Shown: positions 18,513 through 28,628, counted from the first letter of the stretch. The stretch: 49,651 nt of DNA from Pseudomonas sp. (GCA_030699825.1 JAUYKV010000058.1:1-49651), one strand, 5' to 3'. Made by a program: numbers and translations. Notes: a model not told the origin generated them from the sequence alone.

Positions 18513-20183
18513 ATGCCCATACCCGTTCAAACACCTCCCGGCATGCGGGGCAACACTTTGCGCCGACTGGGCCTCGGCCTGCTGCTGGTGCAGTTGCTGT
18601 GCCTGGCCGAGGCCATGGCCGCGGAAAAAATGCGCCTGCAACTGCGCTGGCTGCATCAGTTCCAGTTCGCCGGTTACTACATGGCTCTGGAAAAAGGCTT
18701 CTATGCACAAGCCGGGCTGGAGGTGGAAATCCTCCCTGGCGGCCCCAGCAAACCAAACCCGATCGATCTCCTGCTCAAAGAGGATGTCGATTTTGCCATT
18801 GCCAACAGCGGCCTGGTCATCGCGCGCATGCAGGGCAAACCGCTGGTGGCGCTGGCGGCGATCATGCAGAGTTCACCCATCGTGTGGATCGTGCGCGCCG
18901 ACTCGGATATCTACACGCCCCAGGATCTTGCCGGCAAACGGGTGATGCTGATGCCGCCGCCGGAAAGCGCCGAACTGCTTATCACCCTGGCCCGCGAAGG
19001 TGTCGATCACGAGCGCCTGCAACTGCAACAGACCAGCTTCGACCCGCAAGATCTGCTCGACGGCAACACCGACGCCTACAACGGCTACATTTCCAACGAG
19101 CTGTTCTGGCTGCAACAGCAGCAACTGCCCTACCGGTTGATCAAACCGCGCGAATACGGGGTCAACTTCTACAGTGACGTGCTGACCACTCGCGAAACTC
19201 TGCTGCAACAGCGTCCGGCACAGGTCGAGGCCTTTATCCAGGCCAGCCTCAAGGGCTGGCAATACGCCCTGGACAACATCGAGGAAAGCGTCCAGCTGAT
19301 TCATCAACGCTACGCCCCCGACAAGAGCCTGGAACATCTGCGTTTCGAAGCCGAGCAATTGCACAAACTGATCATGCCGGAGCTGGTGCAACTGGGCCAC
19401 ATGAACCCGGGGCGCTGGCAGGCCATTGCGCAAAGTTACCTGGATCTGGGCATGGCCGATGGACCGATCGAACTGGACGGCTTCATCTACAAGCGCCAGG
19501 CTGCAACCGATAACGGCCTGCTCTACCAGGTGCTTGGCGGTGCCTTGCTGGCCCTGCTACTGCTGGGCGCCGTGGCCTTGCGCTTCGCCCGCCTGACGCA
19601 GAAGCTGCGCCTGGAGGTCACGCGCCGACAACAGGCCGAGCAGGAACTGCGCGACAGCAACCTGCAACTGGAGCGCCTGGCCAATACCGACCGCCTGACC
19701 GGGCAATGGTCGCGGCTGAAGATCGAGGAACTGGCGCACAACGAAATCAAGCGGGCCGAGCGCTATGATTTCCCCCTGGCCCTGGTGTTTCTCGATATCG
19801 ACCGTTTCAAGTCGGTCAACGATCTCTATGGTCACGACGTCGGCGACTGCGTCCTCACTGGTGTGGCGCACCGAATCAAGAGCCACCTGCGCGACTCCGA
19901 CAGCCTGTGCCGCTGGGGCGGCGAGGAGTTCATCATCCTCATGCCGCACACCGACCTCGACCAGGCATGCCTGATCGCGGAAAAACTTCGCGGCCTGCTC
20001 GCCGCCGAGCCGCTTACCGGCACCATCGGCGTTACCGGCAGCTTCGGCGTGGCGCAGTGGCAGACCGGACAAGGCCTGGGCGAGCTGGTGCATTGCGCCG
20101 ACCTGGCGCTCTATCGCGCCAAGAAGCTGGGGCGCAACCGGATCGAACGTTTTTCCCCCTGCGCCATTCTGTCCCAGCTTTAA
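18513..20183 (+). CDS. Periplasmic NMT1/THI5-like sensor fused to diguanylate cyclase
   Basis: A 556-residue transmembrane protein. A signal/anchor segment (LGLGLLLVQLLCLAEAMA) leads into an ABC-type substrate-binding domain of the NMT1/THI5 type (LRWLHQFQFAGYYMALEKGFY, about residues 40-310). A membrane helix (LLYQVLGGALLALLLLGAVAL) and a coiled segment follow, then a GGDEF domain with GGEEF at about 469-473. An RDSD sequence sits five residues before GGEEF, the right place for a c-di-GMP inhibitory site. It should make c-di-GMP from GTP in response to a periplasmic ligand, possibly a pyrimidine- or amine-like molecule. TTG 18492 is an alternative start. It lies 290 bp after opgH on the same strand. 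Confidence 0.9.
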   Translation: MPIPVQTPPGMRGNTLRRLGLGLLLVQLLCLAEAMAAEKMRLQLRWLHQFQFAGYYMALEKGFYAQAGLEVEILPGGPSKPNPIDLLLKEDVDFAIANSGLVIARMQGKPLVALAAIMQSSPIVWIVRADSDIYTPQDLAGKRVMLMPPPESAELLITLAREGVDHERLQLQQTSFDPQDLLDGNTDAYNGYISNELFWLQQQQLPYRLIKPREYGVNFYSDVLTTRETLLQQRPAQVEAFIQASLKGWQYALDNIEESVQLIHQRYAPDKSLEHLRFEAEQLHKLIMPELVQLGHMNPGRWQAIAQSYLDLGMADGPIELDGFIYKRQAATDNGLLYQVLGGALLALLLLGAVALRFARLTQKLRLEVTRRQQAEQELRDSNLQLERLANTDRLTGQWSRLKIEELAHNEIKRAERYDFPLALVFLDIDRFKSVNDLYGHDVGDCVLTGVAHRIKSHLRDSDSLCRWGGEEFIILMPHTDLDQACLIAEKLRGLLAAEPLTGTIGVTGSFGVAQWQTGQGLGELVHCADLALYRAKKLGRNRIERFSPCAILSQL

Positions 20184-20198
20184 CCGCCGAACGGGCCG

Positions 20199-20984
20199 TC
20201 AGCTGGCGTTGCGCCAGCTGGCCAGCCAGCCCAGGCCCGCCCGCGTCCCCGCCTCGCCCGGCAGGTATTCGGCGCCCAGCCAGCCCCTATAGCCGCTGCG
20301 TTCGAGCGCCGCCAGGACTGGCGCAAAATCCAGCTGGCCGGTTCCCGGCGCCCCGCGCCCGGGGCAATCGGCGAACTGCACATGGCCGATGCGTCCGGCC
20401 AGCAACTCGATGCCCGCCTGCAGATCCACGCCTTGACGGGCCATGTGATAAAGGTCGTACTGGGCCGCCAGATTGGGATGCCCGACCGCGCGCAACAACT
20501 CATCGAGCTGTTCGGGGGTGTTGAGCAAAAAACCCGGCATATCCAGCGGGTTGATCGCCTCCACCAGCACGCGGATCCCCAGCAGCCGAAAGGCCTCGGC
20601 GCTCTTGTGCAAATTGGCGGCCAGGGTCGCCAGCGCCTGCTCGCGGCTCACCCCCTCGGCCAGGCGCCCGGGCAGCACATTGACGCAGGCCGGCCGCACC
20701 ATCGCCGCATAGGTCAGCGCCTCCTGCAGCGCCGCATCGAACTCGGCCTGGCGCGCTGGCACCGCCGCCAGACCGGTGCCGCCGCCGAGCAAGTCGCCCG
20801 CCGGCAGATTGATCAGCACCAGCGGCATGCCCGCCGCCGCCAGCGCCTCCTTCAGGCGAATCGCCGCCAGCTCGTAGGGAAACTGGATTTCCACCCCATC
20901 GAAGCCCGCCGCAGCCGCCGCCACCACGCGCTCGCGCAACGGCAGTTCGCCGAACAGCAGCGACAGGTTGGCGGCGATTTTCAT
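20199..20984 (-). CDS. hyi: Hydroxypyruvate isomerase / 2-oxo-tetronate isomerase family protein
   Basis: A 261-residue TIM-barrel isomerase expected to interconvert hydroxypyruvate and tartronate semialdehyde, or a 2-oxo-tetronate pair in the OtnI branch. Typical segments are MKIAANLSLLFGE at the N-terminus, GFDGVEIQFPYE, VLVEAINPLDMPGFLLNT, QYDLYHMARQG and GRIGHVQFADCPGRGAPGTG. The glutamates in VEIQFP and VEAINP are the expected metal and catalytic acids. It overlaps the upstream dehydrogenase gene by 4 bp. Glyoxylate carboligase (gcl), the usual partner in Pseudomonas, is absent here. The choice between Hyi and OtnI cannot be made by eye. Confidence 0.82.
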   Translation of the reverse strand: MKIAANLSLLFGELPLRERVVAAAAAGFDGVEIQFPYELAAIRLKEALAAAGMPLVLINLPAGDLLGGGTGLAAVPARQAEFDAALQEALTYAAMVRPACVNVLPGRLAEGVSREQALATLAANLHKSAEAFRLLGIRVLVEAINPLDMPGFLLNTPEQLDELLRAVGHPNLAAQYDLYHMARQGVDLQAGIELLAGRIGHVQFADCPGRGAPGTGQLDFAPVLAALERSGYRGWLGAEYLPGEAGTRAGLGWLASWRNAS

Positions 20985-21883
20985 GCCTCGCCCTCCCGGT
21001 ACAGTTGCACCAGGGTGGCCGGGTCGCGCTGCAGATTGCCCTGGCTACCGTGCAGGCGCATCAGCTGCGCCGCCAGGCCGCTGAGCGGCGTGGCCGAACC
21101 CAGCTCGCGGGACAGCTTGACCGCGCTGTCCAGATCCTTGAGCAAGGTGCGCACATGCCATTTGATCGGCTCGAACTGGCTGCTGGCCATTTGCGGGGCG
21201 AGGATCTGCAGCGGCTTGGAATCGGCAAAACCGCCGGCCAAGGCCGGCGCGAGCAGGCTGGCATCGACCCCGGCCCGCTCCGCCAGGGCCACCACCTCGG
21301 CAATCACCAGGGCGTTGCAGGCGACGATCATCTGGTTGCACAACTTGGTCACCTGACCGGCGCCGACATCGCCCATGCGCGTCAGGCGCTGACCCAGGTG
21401 GGCGAGAATCGGCCGCGCCCGCTCGATGTCCTCCGCGCGCCCGCCGGCCATGATCGTCAGGCTGCCGGCCTCGGCACCGGGCGTGCCGCCGGACACCGGC
21501 GCATCGACCCAGCGCATGCCGCAGCGCTGCTCCAGCTCGGCAGCCATCGAGCGGGTCGCCGCCGGCTCCAGGCTGGAGAAATCCACCAGCAGTTGCCCGG
21601 CTCGGCCACCCTCGGCTATGCCGCCGGGGCCGAACACCACCTCGCGCACCACCTCGGTATTGGCCAGGCAGAGCATCACAATGCCGGCATCGGTGCACAA
21701 CTCGGCCGGAGTTTGCGCACGCTGCGCGCCCAGCTCGAGCAACGCCAGGCACTTGTCCGGCGAACGGTTCCACACGCTCAGGGGATAACCCGCGGCCAGC
21801 AGGCGGCGGGTCATGGGCAGGCCCATCAGGCCGATGCCGGCGAAAGCCAGGGCCGGAAGGGAAGTGCTCATCGATGCAGACAT
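20981..21883 (-). CDS. glxR: Beta-hydroxyacid dehydrogenase, tartronate semialdehyde reductase-like
   Basis: A 300-residue NAD(P)-dependent dehydrogenase of the 3-hydroxyisobutyrate/tartronate semialdehyde reductase family. The dinucleotide motif GIGLMG lies near residues 16-21, the substrate loop DAPVSGGTPGAEAGSL near 127-142, and the catalytic lysine is about K180 in GAGQVTKLCNQM. I start at ATG 21883 because GGAG lies 8 nt upstream; the frame opens earlier at a TTG without a ribosome site. It is translationally coupled to the isomerase gene. With the isomerase it could reduce tartronate semialdehyde to glycerate. The specific substrate is inferred. Confidence 0.8.
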   Translation of the reverse strand: MSASMSTSLPALAFAGIGLMGLPMTRRLLAAGYPLSVWNRSPDKCLALLELGAQRAQTPAELCTDAGIVMLCLANTEVVREVVFGPGGIAEGGRAGQLLVDFSSLEPAATRSMAAELEQRCGMRWVDAPVSGGTPGAEAGSLTIMAGGRAEDIERARPILAHLGQRLTRMGDVGAGQVTKLCNQMIVACNALVIAEVVALAERAGVDASLLAPALAGGFADSKPLQILAPQMASSQFEPIKWHVRTLLKDLDSAVKLSRELGSATPLSGLAAQLMRLHGSQGNLQRDPATLVQLYREGEA

Positions 21884-22027
21884 AATGCGACTCCAGCGCA
21901 AAGGAGGTGGCTATCTTAACGTGGCTGGATTGGCGGCGCCCAACGCCTGCGGCCCCCGCCCAACCACAACCCCGTGATTGCCTTTATACTCCGCCGGCTT
22001 TCCCCGCTATTGAACCGGAGAACCCCC

Positions 22028-22891
22028 ATGTTGAAGCGTCCCCTTGCGCTGGCCGCCGGCCTTGCCTTGTGTTTTTCCGCCGTATTCGCCCAAGCCGCCG
22101 ATGTTTTGCGCGTCTCGGCCATCCCCGATGAAGCCCCCACCGAACTGCTGCGCAAGTTCAAGCCGCTCGGCGCCTACCTCGAACAGCAACTGGACATGCC
22201 GGTCGAGTTCGTCCCGGTATCCGACTATGCCGCCGTGGTCGAGGCCCTCGCCGCCGACCGTATCGACCTGGCCTGGCTGGGCGGCTTCACCTTCGTCCAG
22301 GCGCGCCTGAAAACCGCCAACGCTGCGCACGCCGCTATTCCGTTGGTGCAACGCGCCGAAGATGCAAAGTTCACCAGCAAGATCATCAGCGCCGACCCGG
22401 CCGTGCACTCGCTGCAGGACCTGAAAGGCAAGACCTTCGCCTTCGGCTCGGTGTCTTCCACCTCCGGCAGCCTGATGCCGCGCTACTTCATGCTGCAGGA
22501 CGGGATCGAGCCGGAACAGTTCTTCAGCCGCATCGCCTACTCCGGTGCACATGATGCCACCGCGGCCTGGGTCCAGGCCGGCAAGGCCGACGGCGGCGTA
22601 CTCAACGCCTCGGTGTGGGACAAACTGGTTGCCGCCGGCAAGATCGACACCGACAAGGTCAAGGTAATTGCCACCACCGCGCCCTACTTCGATTACAACT
22701 GGACGGTACGCGGCACCCTCGACCCGCTCGTGCGCGACAAGATCCAGGCGGCATTCCTCGCCCTCGACCCGGCCAACCGGCAACACAAGGCGATCCTCGA
22801 CCTGCAAGCCGCCAGCCGTTTTATCGCGACCAAGGCAGAGAACTACACCGGTATCGAGGAGGCAGCCCAAGCGGCCGGCCTGTTGAAGTGA
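22028..22891 (+). CDS. PhnD-type ABC transporter periplasmic binding protein (putative selenate/phosphonate class)
   Basis: A 287-residue periplasmic protein with a signal peptide ending AVFAQA before [21 protein letters not shown]. It has family marks of phosphate/phosphite/phosphonate binding proteins ([44 protein letters not shown], the anion-binding Ser/Thr segment). The start is ATG 22028 with GGAGAA upstream. The next gene begins inside its stop codon (GTGA). The cluster resembles P. aeruginosa PA3313-PA3316, whose binding protein is labelled putative selenate transporter in family models. The real ligand may be selenate, phosphite, a phosphonate or another oxyanion. Confidence 0.85.
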   Translation: MLKRPLALAAGLALCFSAVFAQAADVLRVSAIPDEAPTELLRKFKPLGAYLEQQLDMPVEFVPVSDYAAVVEALAADRIDLAWLGGFTFVQARLKTANAAHAAIPLVQRAEDAKFTSKIISADPAVHSLQDLKGKTFAFGSVSSTSGSLMPRYFMLQDGIEPEQFFSRIAYSGAHDATAAWVQAGKADGGVLNASVWDKLVAAGKIDTDKVKVIATTAPYFDYNWTVRGTLDPLVRDKIQAAFLALDPANRQHKAILDLQAASRFIATKAENYTGIEEAAQAAGLLK

Positions 22892-23691
22892 GCGTCAGCC
22901 TCAGCGGCGTGGGTTTGACCCACGCCAACGGCCAGGTGGCGCTCAGTGAGGTGGATCTGCAGGTAAGAATCGGCGAACGGGTGGCCATCATCGGCCCATC
23001 GGGCGCGGGTAAAACCAGCCTGCTGCGCCTGCTCGCCAGCAACCTGCAACCCAGCCGCGGACAGATCCACCTGCTCGGCCAGCAGCCTTGGCAACTCGGC
23101 GCGCGCCAGCGCCAGCAACTGCGCGCGCGCATCGGCCTGATCCATCAGGCGCCGCCCTTGCCGCCGCGCCAGCGCGTGGTCACCGCGGTACTGGCCGGCA
23201 AGCTCGGCCAGTGGTCGTTGGGCAAGAGCCTGCTCAACCTGCTGCACCCGCTGGATATGCCCGGTGCCCAGGCGGCCCTCAGCCGCCTGGACCTGGCAGA
23301 CAAGCTGTTCGAGCGCTGCGACCAGCTGTCCGGTGGCCAGTTGCAACGGGTCGGCATTGCCCGGGTGCTGTATCAGGCGCCGGAACTGATCCTTGCCGAC
23401 GAACCCGTGTCGGCCATGGATCCGGTGCTCGCCGGGCATACCCTGAGCGTACTCAACGAGGAAGTCAGCCGGCGCGGCATGACCCTGCTGGCCAGCCTGC
23501 ATGCGGTGGAACTGGCCCTGGCGCATTTCCCGCGAATCATCGGCGTACGCGAGGGCCGCATCGTCTTCGACCTGCCGCCCCAGGCAATCGGCGCCAACGC
23601 ACTGGATGCGCTGTATGCCAACGAACAATTACCAGCCGTGCCCGCCTCGGCAGCGCCGGCGCCGGTTAGTGTGCAGATCCCGCGATGCTGA
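22888..23691 (+). CDS. PhnC-type ABC transporter ATP-binding protein
   Basis: A 267-residue ATPase starting at GTG 22888, which overlaps the stop of the binding-protein gene. Walker A is GPSGAGKT (36-43), the signature is [15 protein letters not shown], and Walker B is [15 protein letters not shown]. It energises import through the two permeases encoded downstream. The PhnC-like architecture fits an oxyanion/phosphonate importer. Its last codons overlap the next gene by 7 bp. Confidence 0.9.
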   Translation: MSVSLSGVGLTHANGQVALSEVDLQVRIGERVAIIGPSGAGKTSLLRLLASNLQPSRGQIHLLGQQPWQLGARQRQQLRARIGLIHQAPPLPPRQRVVTAVLAGKLGQWSLGKSLLNLLHPLDMPGAQAALSRLDLADKLFERCDQLSGGQLQRVGIARVLYQAPELILADEPVSAMDPVLAGHTLSVLNEEVSRRGMTLLASLHAVELALAHFPRIIGVREGRIVFDLPPQAIGANALDALYANEQLPAVPASAAPAPVSVQIPRC

Positions 23692-24512
23692 ACCCGCTGC
23701 TGCGTGACCCGGCAGCTTTGCCGCGCCTGGCCCTGACCCTGCTGGCAGTGCTGCTGCTGTGGCCGGGCCTGACGCTCAGCGAGCTGAACCTGACGCTGCT
23801 GTTCGATGAGCGCAACGCGGCCAATATGGGGCGCTTTCTCGCCGACTTCTGGCCGCTGGCGCATGACCACGAGTTCCTCCGGTTGCTCGGTCGTGCCACC
23901 CTGGAAACCCTGGCCATCGCCACCGCCGGCATGGCCCTGGCCCTGCTGATCGCCATTCCCGGCGCCCTGCTGGCCAGCCGCGCGCTGTCGCTGTCCGCCG
24001 TACACCGCGGCGGACGCCCGGCCTGGTGGGCCCGGGCGCTGCGCTGGCCGGTGCGCGGCGTGCTGATCGTGCTGCGCAGCGTGCCGGAAATCGTCTGGGC
24101 GCTGCTGTTCGTGCGCGCCGTGGGACTCGGCCCGACGGCCGGGGTGCTGGCCATCGCCATCACCTACAGCGGCATGCTCGGCAAGGTCTATGCGGAGATC
24201 TTCGAGTCGGTCGACCCGCGTCCGAGCCGCGCCCTGCTGATCGCCGGCAGCCCGCGCCTGGCCGCCTTCGCCTACGGGGTGCTGCCCAATGCCGCTGCGG
24301 AGATGCTCTCCTACACGGTGTACCGCTGGGAATGCGCCATCCGCGCCTCGGTGGTGATGGGCTTCGTCGGTGCCGGCGGCCTGGGCCAACAGATCGACCT
24401 GTCGCTGCGCATGTTCGCCGGCGGCCAGGTGGCCAGCATGCTGCTGACCTTCCTGTTGCTGGTGCTGCTCGCCGACCTACTCAGCCGCCTGCTGCGCGCG
24501 AGGTTGCTATGA
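23685..24512 (+). CDS. PhnE/PtxC-type ABC transporter permease (first)
   Basis: A 275-residue inner-membrane permease with about six helices. The coupling region ([38 protein letters not shown]) and the terminal [18 protein letters not shown] match the PhnE family. It overlaps the ATPase gene by 7 bp and the second permease by 4 bp, so the four genes form one operon. Confidence 0.9.
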   Translation: MLNPLLRDPAALPRLALTLLAVLLLWPGLTLSELNLTLLFDERNAANMGRFLADFWPLAHDHEFLRLLGRATLETLAIATAGMALALLIAIPGALLASRALSLSAVHRGGRPAWWARALRWPVRGVLIVLRSVPEIVWALLFVRAVGLGPTAGVLAIAITYSGMLGKVYAEIFESVDPRPSRALLIAGSPRLAAFAYGVLPNAAAEMLSYTVYRWECAIRASVVMGFVGAGGLGQQIDLSLRMFAGGQVASMLLTFLLLVLLADLLSRLLRARLL

Positions 24513-25291
24513 AGCCCTCTGCGCACCAGCGCCTGGGCAACTATGCCCTGCTGCTGGCCTTGCTGGCGGCGGTGGTTGGGTCCTTCGGTTTCCTCGGCAT
24601 CGACCTGGGCGCCCTGCTCAGTGGCGACAGCCTGAGCCAAATGGGCCGCTACGCCGGCAGCTTCTTCAGCCCGGATTTCTCCGCGCCGCACCTGCGGGCC
24701 ATCGGCCAGGGCGCGCTGGAAACCCTGGCCATGTCGGCCATCGGCACCCTGCTGGCAGCCCTGCTCGGCCTGCTCCTGGCCTTGCCGGCGGCCGGGCGTT
24801 TTGGCTGGCTGGCCCTGAGCGGCTCACGCTTGCTCTTGAATGCCCTGCGCGCGATCCCGGAACTGGTGTGGGCGGCTCTGGTGGTGCTGGCCGCCGGCCT
24901 CGGCCCGAATGCCGGCACCCTGGCCCTGGCCCTGCACACCACCGGCGTGCTCGGTCGCCTGTTCGCCGAGGCCTTGGAGAACACCCCGCGTGAACCGGCC
25001 GAGGCGATTCGCCTGGGCGGTGGCGGGCATGTCGCGGCCTTCTGCTACGGCACCCTGCCGACGGTCTGGCCGCAACTGGTCGCCTATTCGCTGTACCGCT
25101 GGGAAAACAATATCCGCATGGCCAGTGTGCTCGGCTTTGTCGGTGCCGGCGGCCTCGGACAGATGCTCTACGTCAGCCTCAGCCTGTTCCAGGAAGCCCA
25201 GGCGGCGACGCTGATCCTGGCGATGCTGATCCTGGTGCTGGGCGTCGACGCCTTCAGCGGCTGGGCGCGGCAACGCTGGGTCAGCGCGTAG
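24509..25291 (+). CDS. PhnE/PtxC-type ABC transporter permease (second)
   Basis: A 260-residue permease, paralogous to its upstream neighbour. It shows the same coupling pattern (ALENTPREPAEAIRLGGGGHVAAFCYGTLP) and the same ending [23 protein letters not shown] 24509 overlaps the previous stop. The two permeases probably form a heterodimer. A REP-like repeat follows 20 bp after the stop. Confidence 0.9.
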   Translation: MKPSAHQRLGNYALLLALLAAVVGSFGFLGIDLGALLSGDSLSQMGRYAGSFFSPDFSAPHLRAIGQGALETLAMSAIGTLLAALLGLLLALPAAGRFGWLALSGSRLLLNALRAIPELVWAALVVLAAGLGPNAGTLALALHTTGVLGRLFAEALENTPREPAEAIRLGGGGHVAAFCYGTLPTVWPQLVAYSLYRWENNIRMASVLGFVGAGGLGQMLYVSLSLFQEAQAATLILAMLILVLGVDAFSGWARQRWVSA

Positions 25292-25310
25292 CGCGCAGGG
25301 GTACGAAGGC

Positions 25311-25365
25311 GTAGCCCCGGAGCGATTCAGGCGGCGATACGGGTCCCGGATTGCATCCGGGCCAC
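25311..25365. repeat. REP-like repeat (CCGGATTGCATCCGG family), one degenerate arm
   Basis: The right arm (25345-25365, CCCGGATTGCATCCGGGCCAC) is intact and palindromic. The left arm is reduced to GTAGCCCCGGA (25311-25321). It lies between the convergent ABC permease and DUF5064 genes. It is the same family as 1942-2011 and 31383-31459. Confidence 0.68.
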
Positions 25366-25384
25366 AGATGACCCCACACCTAAC

Positions 25385-25753
25385 CTACAAGCCGTCTTTT
25401 TCCAGATGGTCGAGATCGACCGGATCGCCGGTGTGGGTGCCGAGCTTGCTGCGGATATCGGCGAACACCTGCTCGTATTCCTGGTGGCCGCGCATGATCA
25501 GGCTGAAATTGGCCGGTATCCCATGCTTGAGCGCCAAGCGACTGGCCACGCTGGCGAAATTGAAGGCGGTATCGCGGTGCAGCTCGAACTGCTCCTCGAA
25601 CGCCTTGCCCGCCACCTCGCCGACCAGGCGCATGTGCAGCATCGGCCCCTCGACCGGATCCTGACGCACCTCGTAGTAGAGATCGATGCTGAACGCCGGT
25701 TGGTCGGGGGTGGCGACGGGATTGGCGCGATGCAGATGGCCAGGCTCGAACAT
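25385..25753 (-). CDS. DUF5064 family protein
   Basis: A 122-residue protein beginning MFEPGHLHRANP, with GGAGG 6 nt upstream of ATG 25753; longer frames upstream lack a ribosome site. The sequence (FSIDLYYEVRQDPVEGPMLHMRLVGEV, GIPANFSLIMRGHQEYEQVF) fits DUF5064, a small Pseudomonas family of unknown role. It is soluble with no signal peptide. It is convergent with the ABC operon and 75 bp downstream of the DUF2288 gene on the same strand. Confidence 0.8.
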   Translation of the reverse strand: MFEPGHLHRANPVATPDQPAFSIDLYYEVRQDPVEGPMLHMRLVGEVAGKAFEEQFELHRDTAFNFASVASRLALKHGIPANFSLIMRGHQEYEQVFADIRSKLGTHTGDPVDLDHLEKDGL

Positions 25754-25828
25754 GTTGCCTCCATAGCGACTAAGGGAAGACCCGGACAGTCTAGACCTCT
25801 TCGCCGCCAGCGCCACCGGCGCATCGAT

Positions 25829-26149
25829 TCAGTCTTCGCGCCGCTCCTGCACCAGCACCCAGGGCGCCACCACCACTGCCCACAGCGACGGGTCGCGCGC
25901 CAGCAGATTCGCGGCGCAGCCATCGTCGATTTTTTTCAATTGGTCGTTGGCCAGCCAGGCGCTCACCCGGCCCTGGTCATTTTCCGCTACGGCTTGGGCC
26001 ACCGCGATCAGGTCTTGCGTCTCCCCGACCAGCAGCAACGCACCGCGGGCGAAGTAAGGCTGCAACTCTTGCCAGGTGATTGCTGCAGTTTCCCCAAGCA
26101 GCTTGGCATATAGAGTGTTGCTGGAGAGCGTGCTAGTTTGTTCAGTCAT
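25829..26149 (-). CDS. DUF2288 family protein
   Basis: A 106-residue protein starting at ATG 26149 (MTEQTSTLSSNTLYAKLLGETA). The core ITWQELQPYFARGALLLVGETQDLIAVAQAVAENDQ followed by WAVVVAPWVLVQER fits DUF2288, small soluble proteins of unknown function in gammaproteobacteria. The frame is open upstream to 26251, but those codons are not conserved-looking. Function unknown. Confidence 0.8.
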   Translation of the reverse strand: MTEQTSTLSSNTLYAKLLGETAAITWQELQPYFARGALLLVGETQDLIAVAQAVAENDQGRVSAWLANDQLKKIDDGCAANLLARDPSLWAVVVAPWVLVQERRED

Positions 26150-26453
26150 GGCTTGTCCGCAGAAGTAGTCCGAGTTTTGCTCGGGCAACATGATAGCGCC
26201 GGGCACGTACCAGGCAAGTACGCTGGAAGCGCTTGGACGCAGGCAAGTCACGCCGTTTTTCTATACGTTTATTGCAATTAAGCGACATCCGCATGCTTTG
26301 CCCCTAGCGGCCGGCTTTCAAGCCGCAAAGCGGCGCTCTACACTGCAGCGGTAAAGTTGCCGGGGTTATGGGCGAATGAAACCATCCGCCCATGCAGCTT
26401 TGGCCGCCAGAACTACACAACGAAAATCAAAAAACCAATAAGAGTGGAGCACT
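26150..26453 (+). promoter_or_regulatory. bra operon upstream region with weak promoter match
   Basis: This 304-bp gap holds no gene. On the plus strand TTTCAA (26316-26321) and TACACT (26339-26344) are 17 bp apart, a weak sigma-70 match. That would give braC a leader of about 100 nt. The last 60 bp are AT-rich and end with GTGGAG before the braC ATG. Leucine-responsive control is known for this operon in relatives, but I cannot identify a binding site. Confidence 0.35.
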
Positions 26454-27581
26454 ATGAACAAGGCTACTAAGCAGATATCCAAACTGTTTGCCGCCATGGC
26501 CATGGCCGGCGTTGCCAGCTACTCGCTAGCGGCTGACACCATCAAGATCGGCCTCGCAGGCCCGGTAACGGGCGCAGTCGCACAATATGGCGAGATGCAA
26601 TTCATCGGTGCCAAGATGGCCATCGAGCAGATCAACAAGGCGGGAGGCGTCAACGGCGCCATGCTCGAAGGCTTGGTCTACGACGATGCCTGCGACCCGA
26701 AACAAGCCGTGGCCGTGGCCAACAAGATCGTCAACGACGAAGTGAAATTCGTGATCGGCCACCTCTGTTCCAGCTCCACTCAACCGGCGTCCGACATCTA
26801 CGAAGACGAAGGCATCCTGATGGTCAGCCCGGCGTCCACCAGCCCGGACATCACCGCCCGCGGTTACGAACTGGTGTTCCGCACCATCGGTTTGGACAGC
26901 CTGCAGGGCCCGACCGCCGGCAACTTCATTGCCGACCACGTCAAGCCGCAAGCCGTTGCGGTGATCCACGACAAGCAACAGTACGGTGAAGGCATCGCCA
27001 CCGCGGTCAAGCAGACCCTGGAAGCCAAAGGCACCAAGGTCGCCCTGTTCGAAGGCATCAATGCCGGCGACAAGGACTTCTCCGCGATGATCGCCAAGCT
27101 CAAGCAGGCCAATGTGGACTTCGTCTACTACGGCGGCTATCACCCCGAGCTGGGCCTGCTGCTGCGTCAGTCGGCAGAAAAAGGCCTGAGCGCCAAGTTC
27201 ATGGGCCCGGAAGGCGTGGGTAACAAGGAAATCTCGGCCATCGCCGGCCCGGCTTCCGAAGGCCTGCTGGTGACCCTGCCGAAGTCGTTCGATCAGGATC
27301 CACGCAACCAGGCGCTGGTCGAGGCGTTCAAGGCCAAGAACGAAGACTCCAGCGGTCCGTTCGTCTTCCCGGCCTATGCGGCCGTGCAGGTAATCGCCGA
27401 AGGCATCGAGAAAGCCGGCAGTACCGATACCGCCGAGGTGGCCGCAGCCCTGCGCGCCAACAGCTTCGACACCCCCACCGGGGTCCTCAGCTTCGACGAA
27501 AAGGGCGATCTGAAGGACTTCAGCTTCGTGGTCTACGAATGGCACCAGGACGGTAGCAAGACTGAAGCGCCGCTTAACTGA
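26454..27581 (+). CDS. braC: Branched-chain amino acid-binding periplasmic protein BraC
   Basis: Periplasmic receptor for leucine, isoleucine and valine (and alanine/threonine in relatives) that delivers ligand to BraDEFG. The 375-residue precursor has a signal peptide ending SYSLA before ADTIKIGLAGPVTG. A conserved disulfide pair lies in DDACDP and GHLCSSS, and the STQPASDIY segment and VYYGGYHPELGLL ligand region are present. It has a strong ribosome site (GTGGAG). A terminator 27 bp after the stop probably allows partial read-through, so the binding protein would be made in excess over the membrane parts. Confidence 0.96.
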   Translation: MNKATKQISKLFAAMAMAGVASYSLAADTIKIGLAGPVTGAVAQYGEMQFIGAKMAIEQINKAGGVNGAMLEGLVYDDACDPKQAVAVANKIVNDEVKFVIGHLCSSSTQPASDIYEDEGILMVSPASTSPDITARGYELVFRTIGLDSLQGPTAGNFIADHVKPQAVAVIHDKQQYGEGIATAVKQTLEAKGTKVALFEGINAGDKDFSAMIAKLKQANVDFVYYGGYHPELGLLLRQSAEKGLSAKFMGPEGVGNKEISAIAGPASEGLLVTLPKSFDQDPRNQALVEAFKAKNEDSSGPFVFPAYAAVQVIAEGIEKAGSTDTAEVAAALRANSFDTPTGVLSFDEKGDLKDFSFVVYEWHQDGSKTEAPLN

Positions 27582-27608
27582 CAAGCGGCTTCCCGCCTGA
27601 ACCCAAAG

Positions 27609-27636
27609 CCCACTGCAGCCGCAGTGGGTTTTGTTT
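27609..27636 (+). terminator. Intercistronic terminator between braC and braD
   Basis: The perfect 8-bp stem CCCACTGC/GCAGTGGG with loop AGCC is followed by TTTTGTTT. It lies within the otherwise continuous bra operon and is suited to lower expression of braDEFG relative to braC. Confidence 0.85.
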
Positions 27637-27704
27637 ATTAGAAGAATTCCGGTCTCACCCTGCGCCACAAGCGCTGACGTGCGTGACGACCCAGGAGTTA
27701 GGCA

Positions 27705-28624
<920 letters not shown>

Positions 28625-28628
<4 letters not shown>

